Below, one piece after another: positions 45,294 to 54,529 of a stretch of 64,000 nucleotides of DNA (the first letter of the stretch is position 1; the number at the start of each line of letters is the position of its first letter). The notes below the pieces were generated by a model. It had not been told where the DNA came from. It worked only from the letters and a program-made list of their open reading frames with translations, and ran no database searches. Where the stretch lies: assembly GCA_900168235.1 (NCBI GenBank), contig FUZG01000007.1:1-64000 (forward strand). Direction: 5' to 3'. A program made the translations under genes and the position numbers. The DNA is from Lachnospiraceae bacterium (GTDB lineage Bacteria; Bacillota; Clostridia; Lachnospirales; Lachnospiraceae).

Positions 45294-46241
45294 ATGATCG
45301 AGAAGAATGCAAAGATCTACGTGGCAGGACATCGCGGACTTGTTGGTTCTGCCATCGTAAGAAGCCTTAAGGAAAAGGGCTATACAAATATAATCGGACG
45401 TACACATCATGAGCTGGATCTGACTAACCAGGCAGAGGTTTTCCGTTTCTTCGAAGAGGAGAAGCCTGAGTATGTAGTTCTTGCAGCTGCTCATGTAGGC
45501 GGTATCAATGCAAATCAGACATATCCTGCTGATTTCATTTATATCAATTCAATCATCCAGTGTAATGTCATCAAGGCTGCACACGACCAGCACGTTAAAA
45601 AGCTGCTGTTCCTGGGAAGCTCCTGCATCTATCCGAAGATGGCACCTCAGCCTATCCCGGAGGATGCGCTCCTTACAGGACCTCTTGAGACGACAAACGA
45701 GGCTTATGCCATTGCAAAGATCTCAGGAATGGAAATGTGCAAGTTTTTCAAGAGACAGTACGGCGATGATTTCATCAGCTGCATGCCTACAAACCTTTAC
45801 GGACCGAATGATAACTTCAATCTTGAAACAAGCCACGTTATGCCGGCTATGATCCGTAAGTTTGATGATGCGAAGAAGGCAAACGCTCCTTTCGTAGAGC
45901 TCTGGGGAACAGGTTCACCGCTCCGTGAGTTCCTGTATGTTGATGATATGGCTGATGCCTGCGTATATCTCCTTGAGAACTACAGCGGAGAGCAGCATGT
46001 AAATATCGGAACAGGAAAAGAAATCACTATCAAGGGACTTGCTGAGCTTGTTAAAAAGGTCGTAGGTTTCGAGGGTGAGATCAAGTGGAACTCCGATATG
46101 CCGGATGGAACACCGAGAAAGCTCTGCGATGTTTCAAAGCTTCATTCTATCGGATGGAAAGAAAAGGTTGATCTTGAGGAAGGTATCCGCAGAGAGTACG
46201 AGTGGTACCTCGCTCAGGATGAAAAGGATCTGAAAAAATGA
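45294..46241 (+). CDS. fcl: GDP-L-fucose synthase
   Basis: The 315-aa epimerase/reductase converts the Gmd product to GDP-L-fucose. Visible are the motif [16 protein letters not shown] (about residue 10), [19 protein letters not shown] (about 65), GSSCIYP, the catalytic Tyr/Lys in [12 protein letters not shown] (about 140) and [11 protein letters not shown]. It ends with a 4-nt ATGA overlap with the next small membrane-protein gene. Together with gmd it points to fucose in the surface glycan. Confidence 0.96.
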   Translation: MIEKNAKIYVAGHRGLVGSAIVRSLKEKGYTNIIGRTHHELDLTNQAEVFRFFEEEKPEYVVLAAAHVGGINANQTYPADFIYINSIIQCNVIKAAHDQHVKKLLFLGSSCIYPKMAPQPIPEDALLTGPLETTNEAYAIAKISGMEMCKFFKRQYGDDFISCMPTNLYGPNDNFNLETSHVMPAMIRKFDDAKKANAPFVELWGTGSPLREFLYVDDMADACVYLLENYSGEQHVNIGTGKEITIKGLAELVKKVVGFEGEIKWNSDMPDGTPRKLCDVSKLHSIGWKEKVDLEEGIRREYEWYLAQDEKDLKK

Positions 46242-46594
46242 TCGTAAGGATAGCTCTGGTTGTTTGTGGATTGCTTTTGATATTGACCGTGAAGTTCACG
46301 GAAAGACCGCTTGAGTCACTATTGTCTCTTTTCGGCAAGGGGCTGTCAGGCGGTGAGAGCTCATCCTATCAGGACGCCGGAGCAGAGGAGGACCTGTTGG
46401 ATAATAAGAAAAAATGGAGATTACTGATCACAGGCTATGTGATCTTCGCCATATATCTGCTGGTATCCATCGGGGCGATATTTACGCTGAACCGTAAGAT
46501 CAATACCCTTTACGGAAGTATCACTTCTATGGAAAAATCCATTGAGGATATGCATAAGGAGCTTGATTCCAAGGGTTCAAATGCTCGAAATTGA
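46238..46594 (+). CDS. small two-helix membrane protein of unknown function
   Basis: The 118-aa product has an N-terminal hydrophobic helix (about 3-18), an acidic Ser/Gly-rich loop, a second helix (about 65-87, [20 protein letters not shown]) and a short C-terminal coiled coil ([20 protein letters not shown]). It resembles the small DUF2304-like membrane proteins that accompany glycosyltransferases, but the match is loose. It overlaps fcl by 4 nt, so it is translated as part of the glycan operon. Confidence 0.7.
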   Translation: MIVRIALVVCGLLLILTVKFTERPLESLLSLFGKGLSGGESSSYQDAGAEEDLLDNKKKWRLLITGYVIFAIYLLVSIGAIFTLNRKINTLYGSITSMEKSIEDMHKELDSKGSNARN

Positions 46595-46606
46595 CAGGAC
46601 GGATTC

Positions 46607-47677
46607 ATGATACAGCTTTTAATAGCGACAGCCCTGATAATTCTTAATTTTATACTTTATGCAGCATTCGGCTCGCTGGTGACCGGACGGTTGAAAGACC
46701 GTCCGTTTTCAGCGACCGTTTCTGTTATTACGGGATTTTTTCTTTACTATCTTTTATTTGAACTGGTATGCGTCCCGATAATGCTGAAGTGGCGTCCCCT
46801 TTCACTGCTGTCGGAAATATGGGGAGTCATACTGGCGGTAGTTGTGATAGCCGCAGTGGTGCTGAATAGAAAGCTTCTCGCGGTCAAGGTATCTGAGACC
46901 GGAAAGTTTCTGCTCTCTCATAAAAAGTTTGCCGTCTTGTCGGCGGTGCTGGTACTTGCGGAGCTTATCGTGATCATTCACGCTTACCAGTTTACTCTTG
47001 ATGCGGCTTTTTATGTGTCAACAGCTACAACATCGCTCCAGACGGATATGCTTAATATCTATGATCCTTATACAGGAATGTGGCAGGATCACTTTGAAAT
47101 GAGATATTTCTTTGCGACTTACCCGTTAAATGATGCGGTGATGTGCCGTCTCACAGGAGTTCACCCGCTTCTCTGGACAAAGACTGTCATGGAAGCAGGC
47201 ACCATAATCCTTTCAAATCTTATCTATTACAGGATAGGAAAGCATTTATTCAGGGAAGATTACAGAAAGACATTTCTTTTTCTTGTATTCTGCGGTTTCA
47301 TGAACTTCTTTTTCACAACGATATATACCGCATCTGCGTTCCTCACAACGAGAACGTACGAGGGAAAGGCTATACTCGGAAATGTTGTGATGCCCCTTAT
47401 ATTCCTGCTTTATCTGAAGCTGATAGAGGATGACAGGGATAAAATGCTCTGGCTCATGATCTTTATGACGGCTACGGGATCTGCAGTGCTTTCAAACTCA
47501 GCGAATATGCTGGTTCCTACTGCGGTTGCGGTTTTCTCACTGCCGCTAGCTGTTATAAAACGCAGATTCTCGGTACTTATAAAGGCATTTATCTGTGTGC
47601 TACCGTGTCTTTTACTGGTACTGATGTATGTAGCTTATGTTCGCGGTATGTTTGTTATCTACACATATCCCAGATGA
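46607..47677 (+). CDS. polytopic membrane protein, N-terminal part of a gene interrupted by an in-frame TGA
   Basis: The 356-aa product has about nine hydrophobic helices and a loop with DAAFYVSTATTSLQTDMLNI and YDPYTGMWQ. It looks like the N-terminal part of a DUF6077-like glycan-locus membrane protein. Its TGA stop (47675-47677) is followed in the same frame, after three sense codons, by the next open frame, so the two were probably one gene of about 650 codons. GACGG is the only hint of a ribosome site at ATG 46607. It may still be functional as two chains, because the downstream frame has its own ribosome site. Confidence 0.65.
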   Translation: MIQLLIATALIILNFILYAAFGSLVTGRLKDRPFSATVSVITGFFLYYLLFELVCVPIMLKWRPLSLLSEIWGVILAVVVIAAVVLNRKLLAVKVSETGKFLLSHKKFAVLSAVLVLAELIVIIHAYQFTLDAAFYVSTATTSLQTDMLNIYDPYTGMWQDHFEMRYFFATYPLNDAVMCRLTGVHPLLWTKTVMEAGTIILSNLIYYRIGKHLFREDYRKTFLFLVFCGFMNFFFTTIYTASAFLTTRTYEGKAILGNVVMPLIFLLYLKLIEDDRDKMLWLMIFMTATGSAVLSNSANMLVPTAVAVFSLPLAVIKRRFSVLIKAFICVLPCLLLVLMYVAYVRGMFVIYTYPR

Positions 47678-47686
47678 GGTGAAACA

Positions 47687-48559
47687 TTGCAGACACTTAC
47701 AGTCGAGAGGGAAGGACTCCTCTATGCTATAAAGTGCATACAGTATTACTGCGGAGGCGGATATTATCTGCTCCTGTGGGCGCTTGCAGCCCTGTTTCTC
47801 CTTATCAGGGGAACAAAGGCTGAGCGGAGGTATTTCGTATATCCTGCGCTTATGCTGCTTTTAACGGTTTTCAATCCGGTCTTTCCGGTACTGATAAATC
47901 ACTTTTTTGATATAAATAAAGAGTATTACAGATTTTTCTGGATCGCGCCTGTGATAGTCACGGTGGCTTATACTGCGGTGCGGTCTGTTTTCGAAAAAAC
48001 AGAGAACAGAGCCGGAAGGATCATATTGTCGATAGGAATCCTGATGGTACTTGCAGGTGCGGGAACTTTTGCGTATGCAGACGGATATACCGTTCAGGAA
48101 AATACATACAAGGTTCCGAATGAGGTAATTGCGGTAAGTAAGCTTATCAGGGAAAATTCTGAAGTAGAGTATCCTGTTGCGCTCTGCGATTTTAATATGC
48201 AGATGGAGATCAGGCAGTATGATGCCTCGATACTTCTCACAGCTGACAGGACCCAGTATCTCGCGGTCATTAATAACGAGGAGCAGGATGATCAGGTAAA
48301 AGAGCAGAATACCCATGTGAACCGTCTGCTGAACGTCATCACAAAGAATGTTGCGATACCTGAGGAAAAATTCCTCGAGTCAATGCAGGAAACAAATACG
48401 GAATTTATTGTTTTATCGAAGGAAAGCCCTGTGATCGATTACCTGAAAGAATCGGGACTCACAGAGGTTGGTACGACAGGAACGAGAGTCGTGCTCCACT
48501 ATGACCTGCCGGAACGCAGACCTATGGAACTTGCCGATTATACGCAGTTTTGGAATTGA
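47687..48559 (+). CDS. membrane protein, C-terminal part of the gene interrupted by the TGA
   Basis: The 290-aa product is in the same frame as the preceding membrane protein. It continues with membrane helices (about 25-40, 50-70, 85-95, 110-130) and ends in a soluble domain of about 150 residues (YKVPNEVIAVSKLIRENSEV through VIDYLKESGLTEVGTTGTRV). Such a soluble tail after a polytopic domain fits the DUF6077-like proteins. The start is TTG 47687, with GAGGTG (47676-47681) five nt before it. That ribosome site straddles the upstream stop, so translation could be coupled. Either a split gene or a nonsense-mutated one. Confidence 0.6.
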   Translation: MQTLTVEREGLLYAIKCIQYYCGGGYYLLLWALAALFLLIRGTKAERRYFVYPALMLLLTVFNPVFPVLINHFFDINKEYYRFFWIAPVIVTVAYTAVRSVFEKTENRAGRIILSIGILMVLAGAGTFAYADGYTVQENTYKVPNEVIAVSKLIRENSEVEYPVALCDFNMQMEIRQYDASILLTADRTQYLAVINNEEQDDQVKEQNTHVNRLLNVITKNVAIPEEKFLESMQETNTEFIVLSKESPVIDYLKESGLTEVGTTGTRVVLHYDLPERRPMELADYTQFWN

Positions 48560-48573
48560 TGCAGGAGGTATCT

Positions 48574-49437
48574 TTGACTCTTACAGTTTTTACACCAACA
48601 TATAATCGGGAGAAGCTCCTGCCCAGAGTTTACGAAAGCCTGTGCGCACAGACGATTAGGGACTTTCAGTGGCTTATAGTCGATGATGGCTCAACGGACG
48701 GCACAGGAGAGCTCGTGGATCAATGGATCAAAGAGAACAGAATATCGATCCGTTATCACCGCACAGAAAACGGCGGAAAGATGAGGGCTCATAATGTGGG
48801 CGTACGCCTTGCGGATACTGAGCTTTTTGTATGCCTTGACTCTGACGACTGTTTTACATCAACTGCTGTTTCTGATATATTGATGAAGTGGTCGAAAGTA
48901 GCTGACAGAGAGGACTGCGGCGGTATCGTAGCCCATAAGGGCGAGGATCATGAAAAGACACTTTACGGCGCAGTGATGCCGGAGGTGGATTTCAGTACGC
49001 TTCAGGGGCTTTACAGAAACGGCTTTCATGGAGAGACCACGCTTGTCTTTCGGACAGAAATCTTGAAAAATCATCTTTTTCCGGAGATACCCGGAGAAAA
49101 GTATGTGCCGGAAGATGTTGTGTATGACGAGATCGACAGAGAATACGTGCTTGCGGTGATGCCGAAGGTACTGACTATCTGCGAGCTTGTGGAGTCAGGA
49201 CTTACCGATCGGGTTCAGGCTCTCAGGGAGGAAAATCCTACCGGATGGTATTTGTATTATGTAAACCGTGCCAGGTATACCGGATTTTCTGTTTTGAAGC
49301 TTAAGTATATCAGTCACTATCTGAGGTTCAGAGGCGTGGCAGCGGCCGATATCAGGAAAAAAGAGTATCTGCCTGTGTCTTTGTCAGTATTTGGGGTGCC
49401 GGGAGCTCTGGCACTGATGCTTGCCGGAAAGCGATAA
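48574..49437 (+). CDS. GT2 family glycosyltransferase
   Basis: The 287-aa GT-A fold enzyme has the N-terminal TLTVFTPTYNREKLLPRVYE, the nucleotide motif LIVDDGSTDGT (about 35) and the metal-binding region VCLDSDDCF (about 90). The second half has GETTLVFRTEILKNHLFPE and VPEDVVYDEID, typical acceptor-side blocks. TTG 48574 is chosen because AGGAGGT (48563-48569) stands just before it; an open extension to TTG 48550 overlaps the previous gene and has no ribosome site. The sugar is unknown; it adds one residue to the lipid-linked repeat unit. Confidence 0.87.
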   Translation: MTLTVFTPTYNREKLLPRVYESLCAQTIRDFQWLIVDDGSTDGTGELVDQWIKENRISIRYHRTENGGKMRAHNVGVRLADTELFVCLDSDDCFTSTAVSDILMKWSKVADREDCGGIVAHKGEDHEKTLYGAVMPEVDFSTLQGLYRNGFHGETTLVFRTEILKNHLFPEIPGEKYVPEDVVYDEIDREYVLAVMPKVLTICELVESGLTDRVQALREENPTGWYLYYVNRARYTGFSVLKLKYISHYLRFRGVAAADIRKKEYLPVSLSVFGVPGALALMLAGKR

Positions 49438-50841
49438 ATGAGAATGAGAGCAATGAAATCGACAGACGCACTGCGTCGACTTTATATGCTGGCTGTTTGT
49501 ACAGTCATGATCGTTGTAGATTCGGGAGCGATCCTGTATGTCCTGAATCAGATATATAACCTGGAGTTCAGAACTCAGTTGTATTTTAAGGGTCACTTAT
49601 TTGTAATGGCCCTGTATATCGGAGTATTCATTTTTCTTGGAAGAGTATTCGGAGGACTGCTGGTAGGTGTCCGTAAGATAGGTGAAGTCATGTTTTCATT
49701 TATCTTTACGGCGCTCTTCACCGGTACGTTCTTTTATTTTGTTGTAATGCTTTTGTCCTACAAAGTGCCGAATCCTCTTCCTGTGCTGGTGGTGCTTGTT
49801 CTCCAGACTGTGTTCTCAGGACTCTGGATATCAGCAACAGGTAAGGTTTATCAGAGGCTTTTCAGACCCTATGACGTACTGCTGGTCTATAGAGGAAAGT
49901 CCATAAGAAAATTTAAGGATAAACTTGAGACAAGAAGGGATCAGTTCCATATCGCAGAGTCCATCAGCACCGATGAGGGTTGGGACAAGGTTGTATCCGT
50001 GATCTCAAAATACAACACCATAATGCTGTGGGATATTCCTGCTGAGACACGTAATAACGTGTTTAAGTTCTGCTACGAAAATTCCAAGAGAATATATGTA
50101 ATGCCGAAAATCTCGGACATTATCCTTAACGGTTCGACACCTGTGCATCTTTTTGATACACCGCTCCTCCTTACAGAGGGAAATCCGCTGGAATATGAGG
50201 AACGTATCATAAAGAGAGCCATGGATATCGTGCTGGCGCTTATCCTTATAATCGTTACATCGCCTATAATGATCGTCACTGCGCTCATCATCCATTTTTC
50301 AGATGGCGGCCCCGTTCTTTATAAGCAGGTGCGATGCACGAAAAATGCCCGTGAATTTGAAATCTATAAATTCCGAAGCATGATCGTAAATGCAGAGAGT
50401 GCAGGAGTTGCGGTCCTTGCAATGGAGAAGGATCCGCGAATCACACCGGTGGGTGCATTTATCCGTAAATGCAGGATAGACGAGCTTCCTCAGCTCTTTA
50501 ATGTTCTTAAGGGCGACATGTCCTTCGTAGGTCCGAGACCTGAGAGACCGGCTTTTATAGAAAAGTATAAGAAATCCATGCCGGAATTTGCCTACAGGAT
50601 GAAGGTTCGCGCCGGTATCACAGGATATGCCCAGCTTTACGGTAAGTACAATACACTGCCGTACGATAAGCTGAAATTTGATCTGTACTATATCGAACAG
50701 TATTCATTGTGGCTTGATATTAAGCTCATGATCCTGACGTGCAAGATACTGTTTACAAAGGAGAGCACGGAGGGTACCAGTGAAACAGTAACTGCCGGGG
50801 ATGAGGGAGAATCCGGCGGAAAGAGGGAGAATAACAACTGA
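49438..50841 (+). CDS. long polyprenyl-phosphate sugar phosphotransferase (WbaP/exopolysaccharide type)
   Basis: The 467-aa membrane protein probably starts repeat-unit synthesis by moving a sugar-1-phosphate to undecaprenyl phosphate. Four N-terminal helices (about 14-135) and a central nucleotide-binding-like domain (about 145-245) precede a fifth helix (about 262-282) and the catalytic domain. The latter carries IYKFRSMIVNAE, IRKCRIDELPQLFNVLKGDM, SFVGPRPERP (with the Asp-Glu pair) and RAGITGYAQLYGKYNT. ATG 49438 directly follows the previous stop; GGAAAG is the nearest ribosome-like site. A second, short initiating transferase is at 59277-59915. Confidence 0.9.
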   Translation: MRMRAMKSTDALRRLYMLAVCTVMIVVDSGAILYVLNQIYNLEFRTQLYFKGHLFVMALYIGVFIFLGRVFGGLLVGVRKIGEVMFSFIFTALFTGTFFYFVVMLLSYKVPNPLPVLVVLVLQTVFSGLWISATGKVYQRLFRPYDVLLVYRGKSIRKFKDKLETRRDQFHIAESISTDEGWDKVVSVISKYNTIMLWDIPAETRNNVFKFCYENSKRIYVMPKISDIILNGSTPVHLFDTPLLLTEGNPLEYEERIIKRAMDIVLALILIIVTSPIMIVTALIIHFSDGGPVLYKQVRCTKNAREFEIYKFRSMIVNAESAGVAVLAMEKDPRITPVGAFIRKCRIDELPQLFNVLKGDMSFVGPRPERPAFIEKYKKSMPEFAYRMKVRAGITGYAQLYGKYNTLPYDKLKFDLYYIEQYSLWLDIKLMILTCKILFTKESTEGTSETVTAGDEGESGGKRENNN

Positions 50842-51602
50842 TGATTTCCGTTGTGGTGCCGGTCCATAATGCCGGGAGATTTATCTGCGATACCATTCGT
50901 TCCGTCATTTCTCAGGAATATCAGGACTGGGAGCTTATCCTGGTAAATGATCATTCTGCGGATGACAGCGTTGAAAAGATCCGGTTTTTTATAGAGGACT
51001 ATGAAAAACAGGGACAGCCGGAAAAAATCCGTCTCCTTGATACAGGTGACGGAAAAGGTGCGGCTAATGCCAGAAATGTGGGTATAGATGCTGCTAGAGG
51101 CAGATATATCGCATTTTTGGACGCGGATGATATCTGGGAACCTGAGAAATTAAGGATGCAGCTTGAGTTTCAGGAAAAGATCGGAAAGGCGTTCACTTTT
51201 ACCGGATATGAGTTCGCGGATGAGGATGGCGTGGGCATCGACAGGATAGTAAGAGTCCCGCTCAGCATAAATTATTCGCAGGCGCTTAAGAATACCACTA
51301 TTTTTACAAGTACAGTGATGTTTGACATGAATGTATTGTCAAAAGAGCAGATTCATATGCCTGAGGTTCCGAGCGAAGACACAGCCACGTGGTGGAAGGT
51401 CTTAAAGAGCGGATACTCGGCATGGGGGCTGGACCGTCCGTTGACTCTGTACAGGCGGAGCAGCGGTACGCTTTCATCAAATAAAAAAGTCGCGATCCAG
51501 CGTATCTGGAACCTGTACAGGAATGTTGAGCACTTAAGTCTCGTTAAGAGCGCATGGTGCTTTATTTTCTATGCTGTGCATGCTGTTGGGAGACGTATAT
51601 GA
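50841..51602 (+). CDS. GT2 family glycosyltransferase
   Basis: The 253-aa enzyme starts MISVVVPVHNAGRFICDTIR, followed by LILVNDHSADDSVE (about 35) and the FLDADDIWEPEKL motif (DADD, about 92) of small capsule GT2 proteins. The C-terminal part has the YRRSSGTLSSNKKVAI block common to teichoic/capsule GT2 enzymes. Start and the previous stop share one base (TGATG), a sign of coupled translation. The next gene overlaps its end by 4 nt (ATGA). Sugar unknown. Confidence 0.88.
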   Translation: MISVVVPVHNAGRFICDTIRSVISQEYQDWELILVNDHSADDSVEKIRFFIEDYEKQGQPEKIRLLDTGDGKGAANARNVGIDAARGRYIAFLDADDIWEPEKLRMQLEFQEKIGKAFTFTGYEFADEDGVGIDRIVRVPLSINYSQALKNTTIFTSTVMFDMNVLSKEQIHMPEVPSEDTATWWKVLKSGYSAWGLDRPLTLYRRSSGTLSSNKKVAIQRIWNLYRNVEHLSLVKSAWCFIFYAVHAVGRRI

Positions 51603-52432
51603 CCCCTAAGAGACAAGCTGAAAACAAAATGACAGTACTGCTCTCTGCGATGCACCTTGAGGATAAGAGTATCCTTGATACGCTGTGTGTCACAGGAGAC
51701 GCCGTTGTCATAAATCAGAGTGATCATGAGGATGATGCAGTTTTCACGGAAAATGACCGCAGAGTCCGTATGATAACCGTTCCTGAGCGGGGACTGAGCC
51801 GCAGCAGGAACAGAGCCATAAAAGCCGCAGAGGATATGGGAAACGATATCTGTATTTTCTGCGATAACGATGTCAGATACGTTCCTGAATATCAGAGGAT
51901 GATCACTGATGCATTTAACAGGCATCCGGAATCAGATATCATCGTATTTTTCATAAAAAGACCTGAACGGCAGGTTCCTGTATATGACAGCGAAAAGAAG
52001 CTGGGACGGCTTCATGCCATGAAGATATTTTCGCCGGAAGTTGCATTTCGCGTGTCTGCGCTTAAAAGGACGGGGATCCGTATGGATGAAGACTTTGGCG
52101 CCGGAGCAAAGTATGCGATGGGTGAAGAAAATATTTTTTTATGGGACTGCATGCGGGCAGGACTTAATATTACGTATGTACCGCAAAAAATTGCAGAGCT
52201 TATTCCTAATGAATCAACCTGGTTCAAGGGATATACAAGGGAATTTTTCAGAAACAGGGGAGCCGGATACTACCGCATGAGCCGGATACTCTGGTTTCCG
52301 CTCTGTGTGCAGTTTGCTGTCAGAAAGAAAAAGCTCTTTGGTTCAGGAGTATCCGTGATAAAGGCTGTAAGATGGATGTGCGGAGGTAAGAGAGAATATG
52401 AAAAGGAACAGGATCTTTCTCATAGGCGATGA
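51599..52432 (+). CDS. GT2-like glycosyltransferase, atypical
   Basis: The 277-aa product has a GT-A type core: MTVLLSAMHLEDKSIL at the N-terminus, ERGLSRSRNRAIKAAEDMGN (about 75) and CIFCDNDVRYVPEYQRM (DND, about 92), then GAKYAMGEENIFLWDCMRAG (about 180), which matches the acceptor-side ED/EN motif. It lacks the usual DDxSxD sequence, so it is divergent from its neighbours. GGGAG precedes ATG 51599, which lies in an ATGA overlap with the previous gene; the earlier in-frame ATG 51554 is inside that gene. It overlaps the next gene by 35 nt. Confidence 0.78.
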   Translation: MTPKRQAENKMTVLLSAMHLEDKSILDTLCVTGDAVVINQSDHEDDAVFTENDRRVRMITVPERGLSRSRNRAIKAAEDMGNDICIFCDNDVRYVPEYQRMITDAFNRHPESDIIVFFIKRPERQVPVYDSEKKLGRLHAMKIFSPEVAFRVSALKRTGIRMDEDFGAGAKYAMGEENIFLWDCMRAGLNITYVPQKIAELIPNESTWFKGYTREFFRNRGAGYYRMSRILWFPLCVQFAVRKKKLFGSGVSVIKAVRWMCGGKREYEKEQDLSHRR

Positions 52433-53417
52433 TTATTCCGGAACAGGTCCGGCAAATGCCACTCTTGCGCTTAAAAATGCCCTTCCGAGAAACACATTGA
52501 CATTGAAGCACAGAAATAAGGCAGGACGGGCGGTTGAATTACTGCTGAAAATGCCATTGGCTTCCGCAGCTGTTTTCTCAGGGTACTCTAGACAGAATAT
52601 TCTTGGAATGAGGATCGCAAGGGTCTTTCATGTACCGAGCATTTATCTGATGCACGGATGTGTGGAGCATGAGGACGTGATAAATCTCGTGCCGGATGTT
52701 GCCATGGCGCTTGACGAGCGGAAGATGCTCAGGATGGCGGATAAGATCCTCGGAGTTTCTGAGCAGTTTGCAAAATGGTTAGGGAATCACTATCCTGAGA
52801 TGCGGGATAAAGTGGGGTTCTTAACAAACGGCGTGAGCTGGGAGAAATTAAGGACTTCCAAAAGCGGTGTGGATAGTAAAAAACGAAGCGCGTCCATATT
52901 GTCGGTAGGCGGAGGCATGCCGAGGAAACGCATCGTCCGTATTGCAGAAGCAGTAGAGTACTTAAGAAATAACGGTTATCCTGAGCTCACTCTCACAGTT
53001 GCAGGAGCTGATGGAGCCGATTCGGAGAAGATAAGGAGTTTCTCATGTGTAAGGGACCTTGGGGTTATACGCCCCAGAGCCATGCAGGCAGAATATGAGA
53101 AACATTCACTTTTTATACAGAACAGTGTTTTTGAGACCTTTGGACTTGCCCCGATAGAGGCACTCCTTGCAGGTGAAGACCTGCTCCTGTCGGACAGATG
53201 CGGTGTGCTTTCTGTCCTGAAAGGCACGGAGGAAAAGGATCTCATTCATGACCCGGACGATCCGATGGAAATCGCGGATAAAATCCGGGCTCTTTTGTCG
53301 GACGGAAATCATGACCGTCTACTGAAAGGAATAGATAAGGAGTCAACTTCATGGAACAGCAGAGCAAGGGAACTTCAGAAAATCGTCCGGGATCTTCTGC
53401 GAGACAGACGATCCTGA
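52398..53417 (+). CDS. GT4 family glycosyltransferase
   Basis: The 339-aa GT-B fold enzyme has the N-terminal half FLIGDDYSGTGPANATLALK (ligand loop near residue 8) and SIYLMHGCVEHEDVIN (about 87). The C-terminal half has LSVGGGMPRKRIVRIAEAVE (about 178) and the GT4 donor-site block SVFETFGLAPIEALLAGEDL (about 248; E-x7-E). GGAGGTAAGAGAG precedes ATG 52398. The gene overlaps its neighbours on both sides (35 and 67 nt), typical of this tightly packed operon. Donor sugar unknown. Confidence 0.85.
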   Translation: MKRNRIFLIGDDYSGTGPANATLALKNALPRNTLTLKHRNKAGRAVELLLKMPLASAAVFSGYSRQNILGMRIARVFHVPSIYLMHGCVEHEDVINLVPDVAMALDERKMLRMADKILGVSEQFAKWLGNHYPEMRDKVGFLTNGVSWEKLRTSKSGVDSKKRSASILSVGGGMPRKRIVRIAEAVEYLRNNGYPELTLTVAGADGADSEKIRSFSCVRDLGVIRPRAMQAEYEKHSLFIQNSVFETFGLAPIEALLAGEDLLLSDRCGVLSVLKGTEEKDLIHDPDDPMEIADKIRALLSDGNHDRLLKGIDKESTSWNSRARELQKIVRDLLRDRRS

Positions 53418-54529
53418 ACTGGGCAGCACTTGCCATTCTGATGATATTTTATGCAGGAACATGGACGTTTCCTCAGTTTTATCATGTTACGGAAGTTTAT
53501 AATACTAGCATAGTCTTTGCGGCGCTGGTGCTGCTTTTCTTTAATAATATCCACTGGATAAAGGCATTAAGGACCGGTGACAAGATGCTGTGGGTCATGG
53601 GAGTGACGCTCGCGGTGTCGCTTCTGAATCTTTTTATCATCGGGTCAAATAAGGGATGCTTCCTCATCATTGCAGACTTTATGCTCATATGGTATCTGGC
53701 ACCTCATATCCGGTTCACGGATATGCAGAAAAAAGTGTCAGCAGTCTTTTTCCTTTTGATGTTTGTGTCGTGGTTCGTATATGACAGGGCGTTCTCCTAC
53801 AATTCCAACACAGGAGCTACAGTAACCGTATTTACGTTCTTCGGAGCGATGGTGCTCTTATCAAAGATCACATCAAAAAAAGAGATTTACGGCTTCTTTA
53901 CAGTGATATCAGTTATAAGAGTCGTGACTCTCGTGCTCTGGCATCTGGCTCGCGGCGCTTTTCTCGCGCTTTTCCTGTTCCTCTTTTTCTTCTATGTGGG
54001 AATGAAGTTCTTTGTGAAGAAAAAATGGGCGTTTAACGCGCTGGTGCTGTTTTCGACCATTGGATCACTGCTTTTCGTAGCATCCTACGTGGTCCTCGGA
54101 AATACCGGATTTAATATGCAGCTGCCGTTTTTCTACAAAAATATCTTTTCCGGAAGAGAGCAGATCTGGCTTGAGGTATGGGATATCCTTAAGGGACAGA
54201 TCCTTTTCGGAATAGGCTCAGGACGGCATCTTAAGAGCTTTTTTGAATATAATATCCATAATGCGATGTACGATATCCTCGCGGTTTACGGACTTACGGT
54301 TTTCATCGGTTCAATGATACTTTTATGGACCAGACTCAGGGAGATAAGAGATGCGCTTCAGAACGCATCGACTGAAAAGCTCTGTGCGGCATCAGCTCTG
54401 TTTGCAATCTTTATCGAGTCATTTATTGATATGGATCTCATGTGGGCAGATTATTCGCCGTTACTTTTATTCCTGCTCTGCGTGATCTTTGCGGGACACA
54501 GTGTTAAGGGCAATGGAGAGGCAAGATGA
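53351..54529 (+). CDS. Wzy-like O-antigen/capsule polymerase, copy 1
   Basis: The 392-aa membrane protein has about ten hydrophobic helices. The polymerase-type loop near the C-terminus carries FSGREQIWLEVWDILKGQI (about 280) and FGIGSGRHLKSFFEYNIHNA, as in the O-antigen ligase/polymerase (Wzy/RfaL) superfamily, where Arg and His residues in an outer loop are important. The gene shares NLFI-GSNKG and SGRE-IW motifs with the protein at 55985-57124. Start ATG 53351 lies 67 nt inside the previous GT4 gene. Identity as Wzy comes from the motif and from the neighbouring Wzx gene. Confidence 0.78.
   Translation: MEQQSKGTSENRPGSSARQTILNWAALAILMIFYAGTWTFPQFYHVTEVYNTSIVFAALVLLFFNNIHWIKALRTGDKMLWVMGVTLAVSLLNLFIIGSNKGCFLIIADFMLIWYLAPHIRFTDMQKKVSAVFFLLMFVSWFVYDRAFSYNSNTGATVTVFTFFGAMVLLSKITSKKEIYGFFTVISVIRVVTLVLWHLARGAFLALFLFLFFFYVGMKFFVKKKWAFNALVLFSTIGSLLFVASYVVLGNTGFNMQLPFFYKNIFSGREQIWLEVWDILKGQILFGIGSGRHLKSFFEYNIHNAMYDILAVYGLTVFIGSMILLWTRLREIRDALQNASTEKLCAASALFAIFIESFIDMDLMWADYSPLLLFLLCVIFAGHSVKGNGEAR

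Noticed and set aside
47675-47677. Selenocysteine at the in-frame TGA.
   Set aside because: The context is a hydrophobic membrane protein without a redox motif, and no SECIS-like hairpin is obvious right after the codon.
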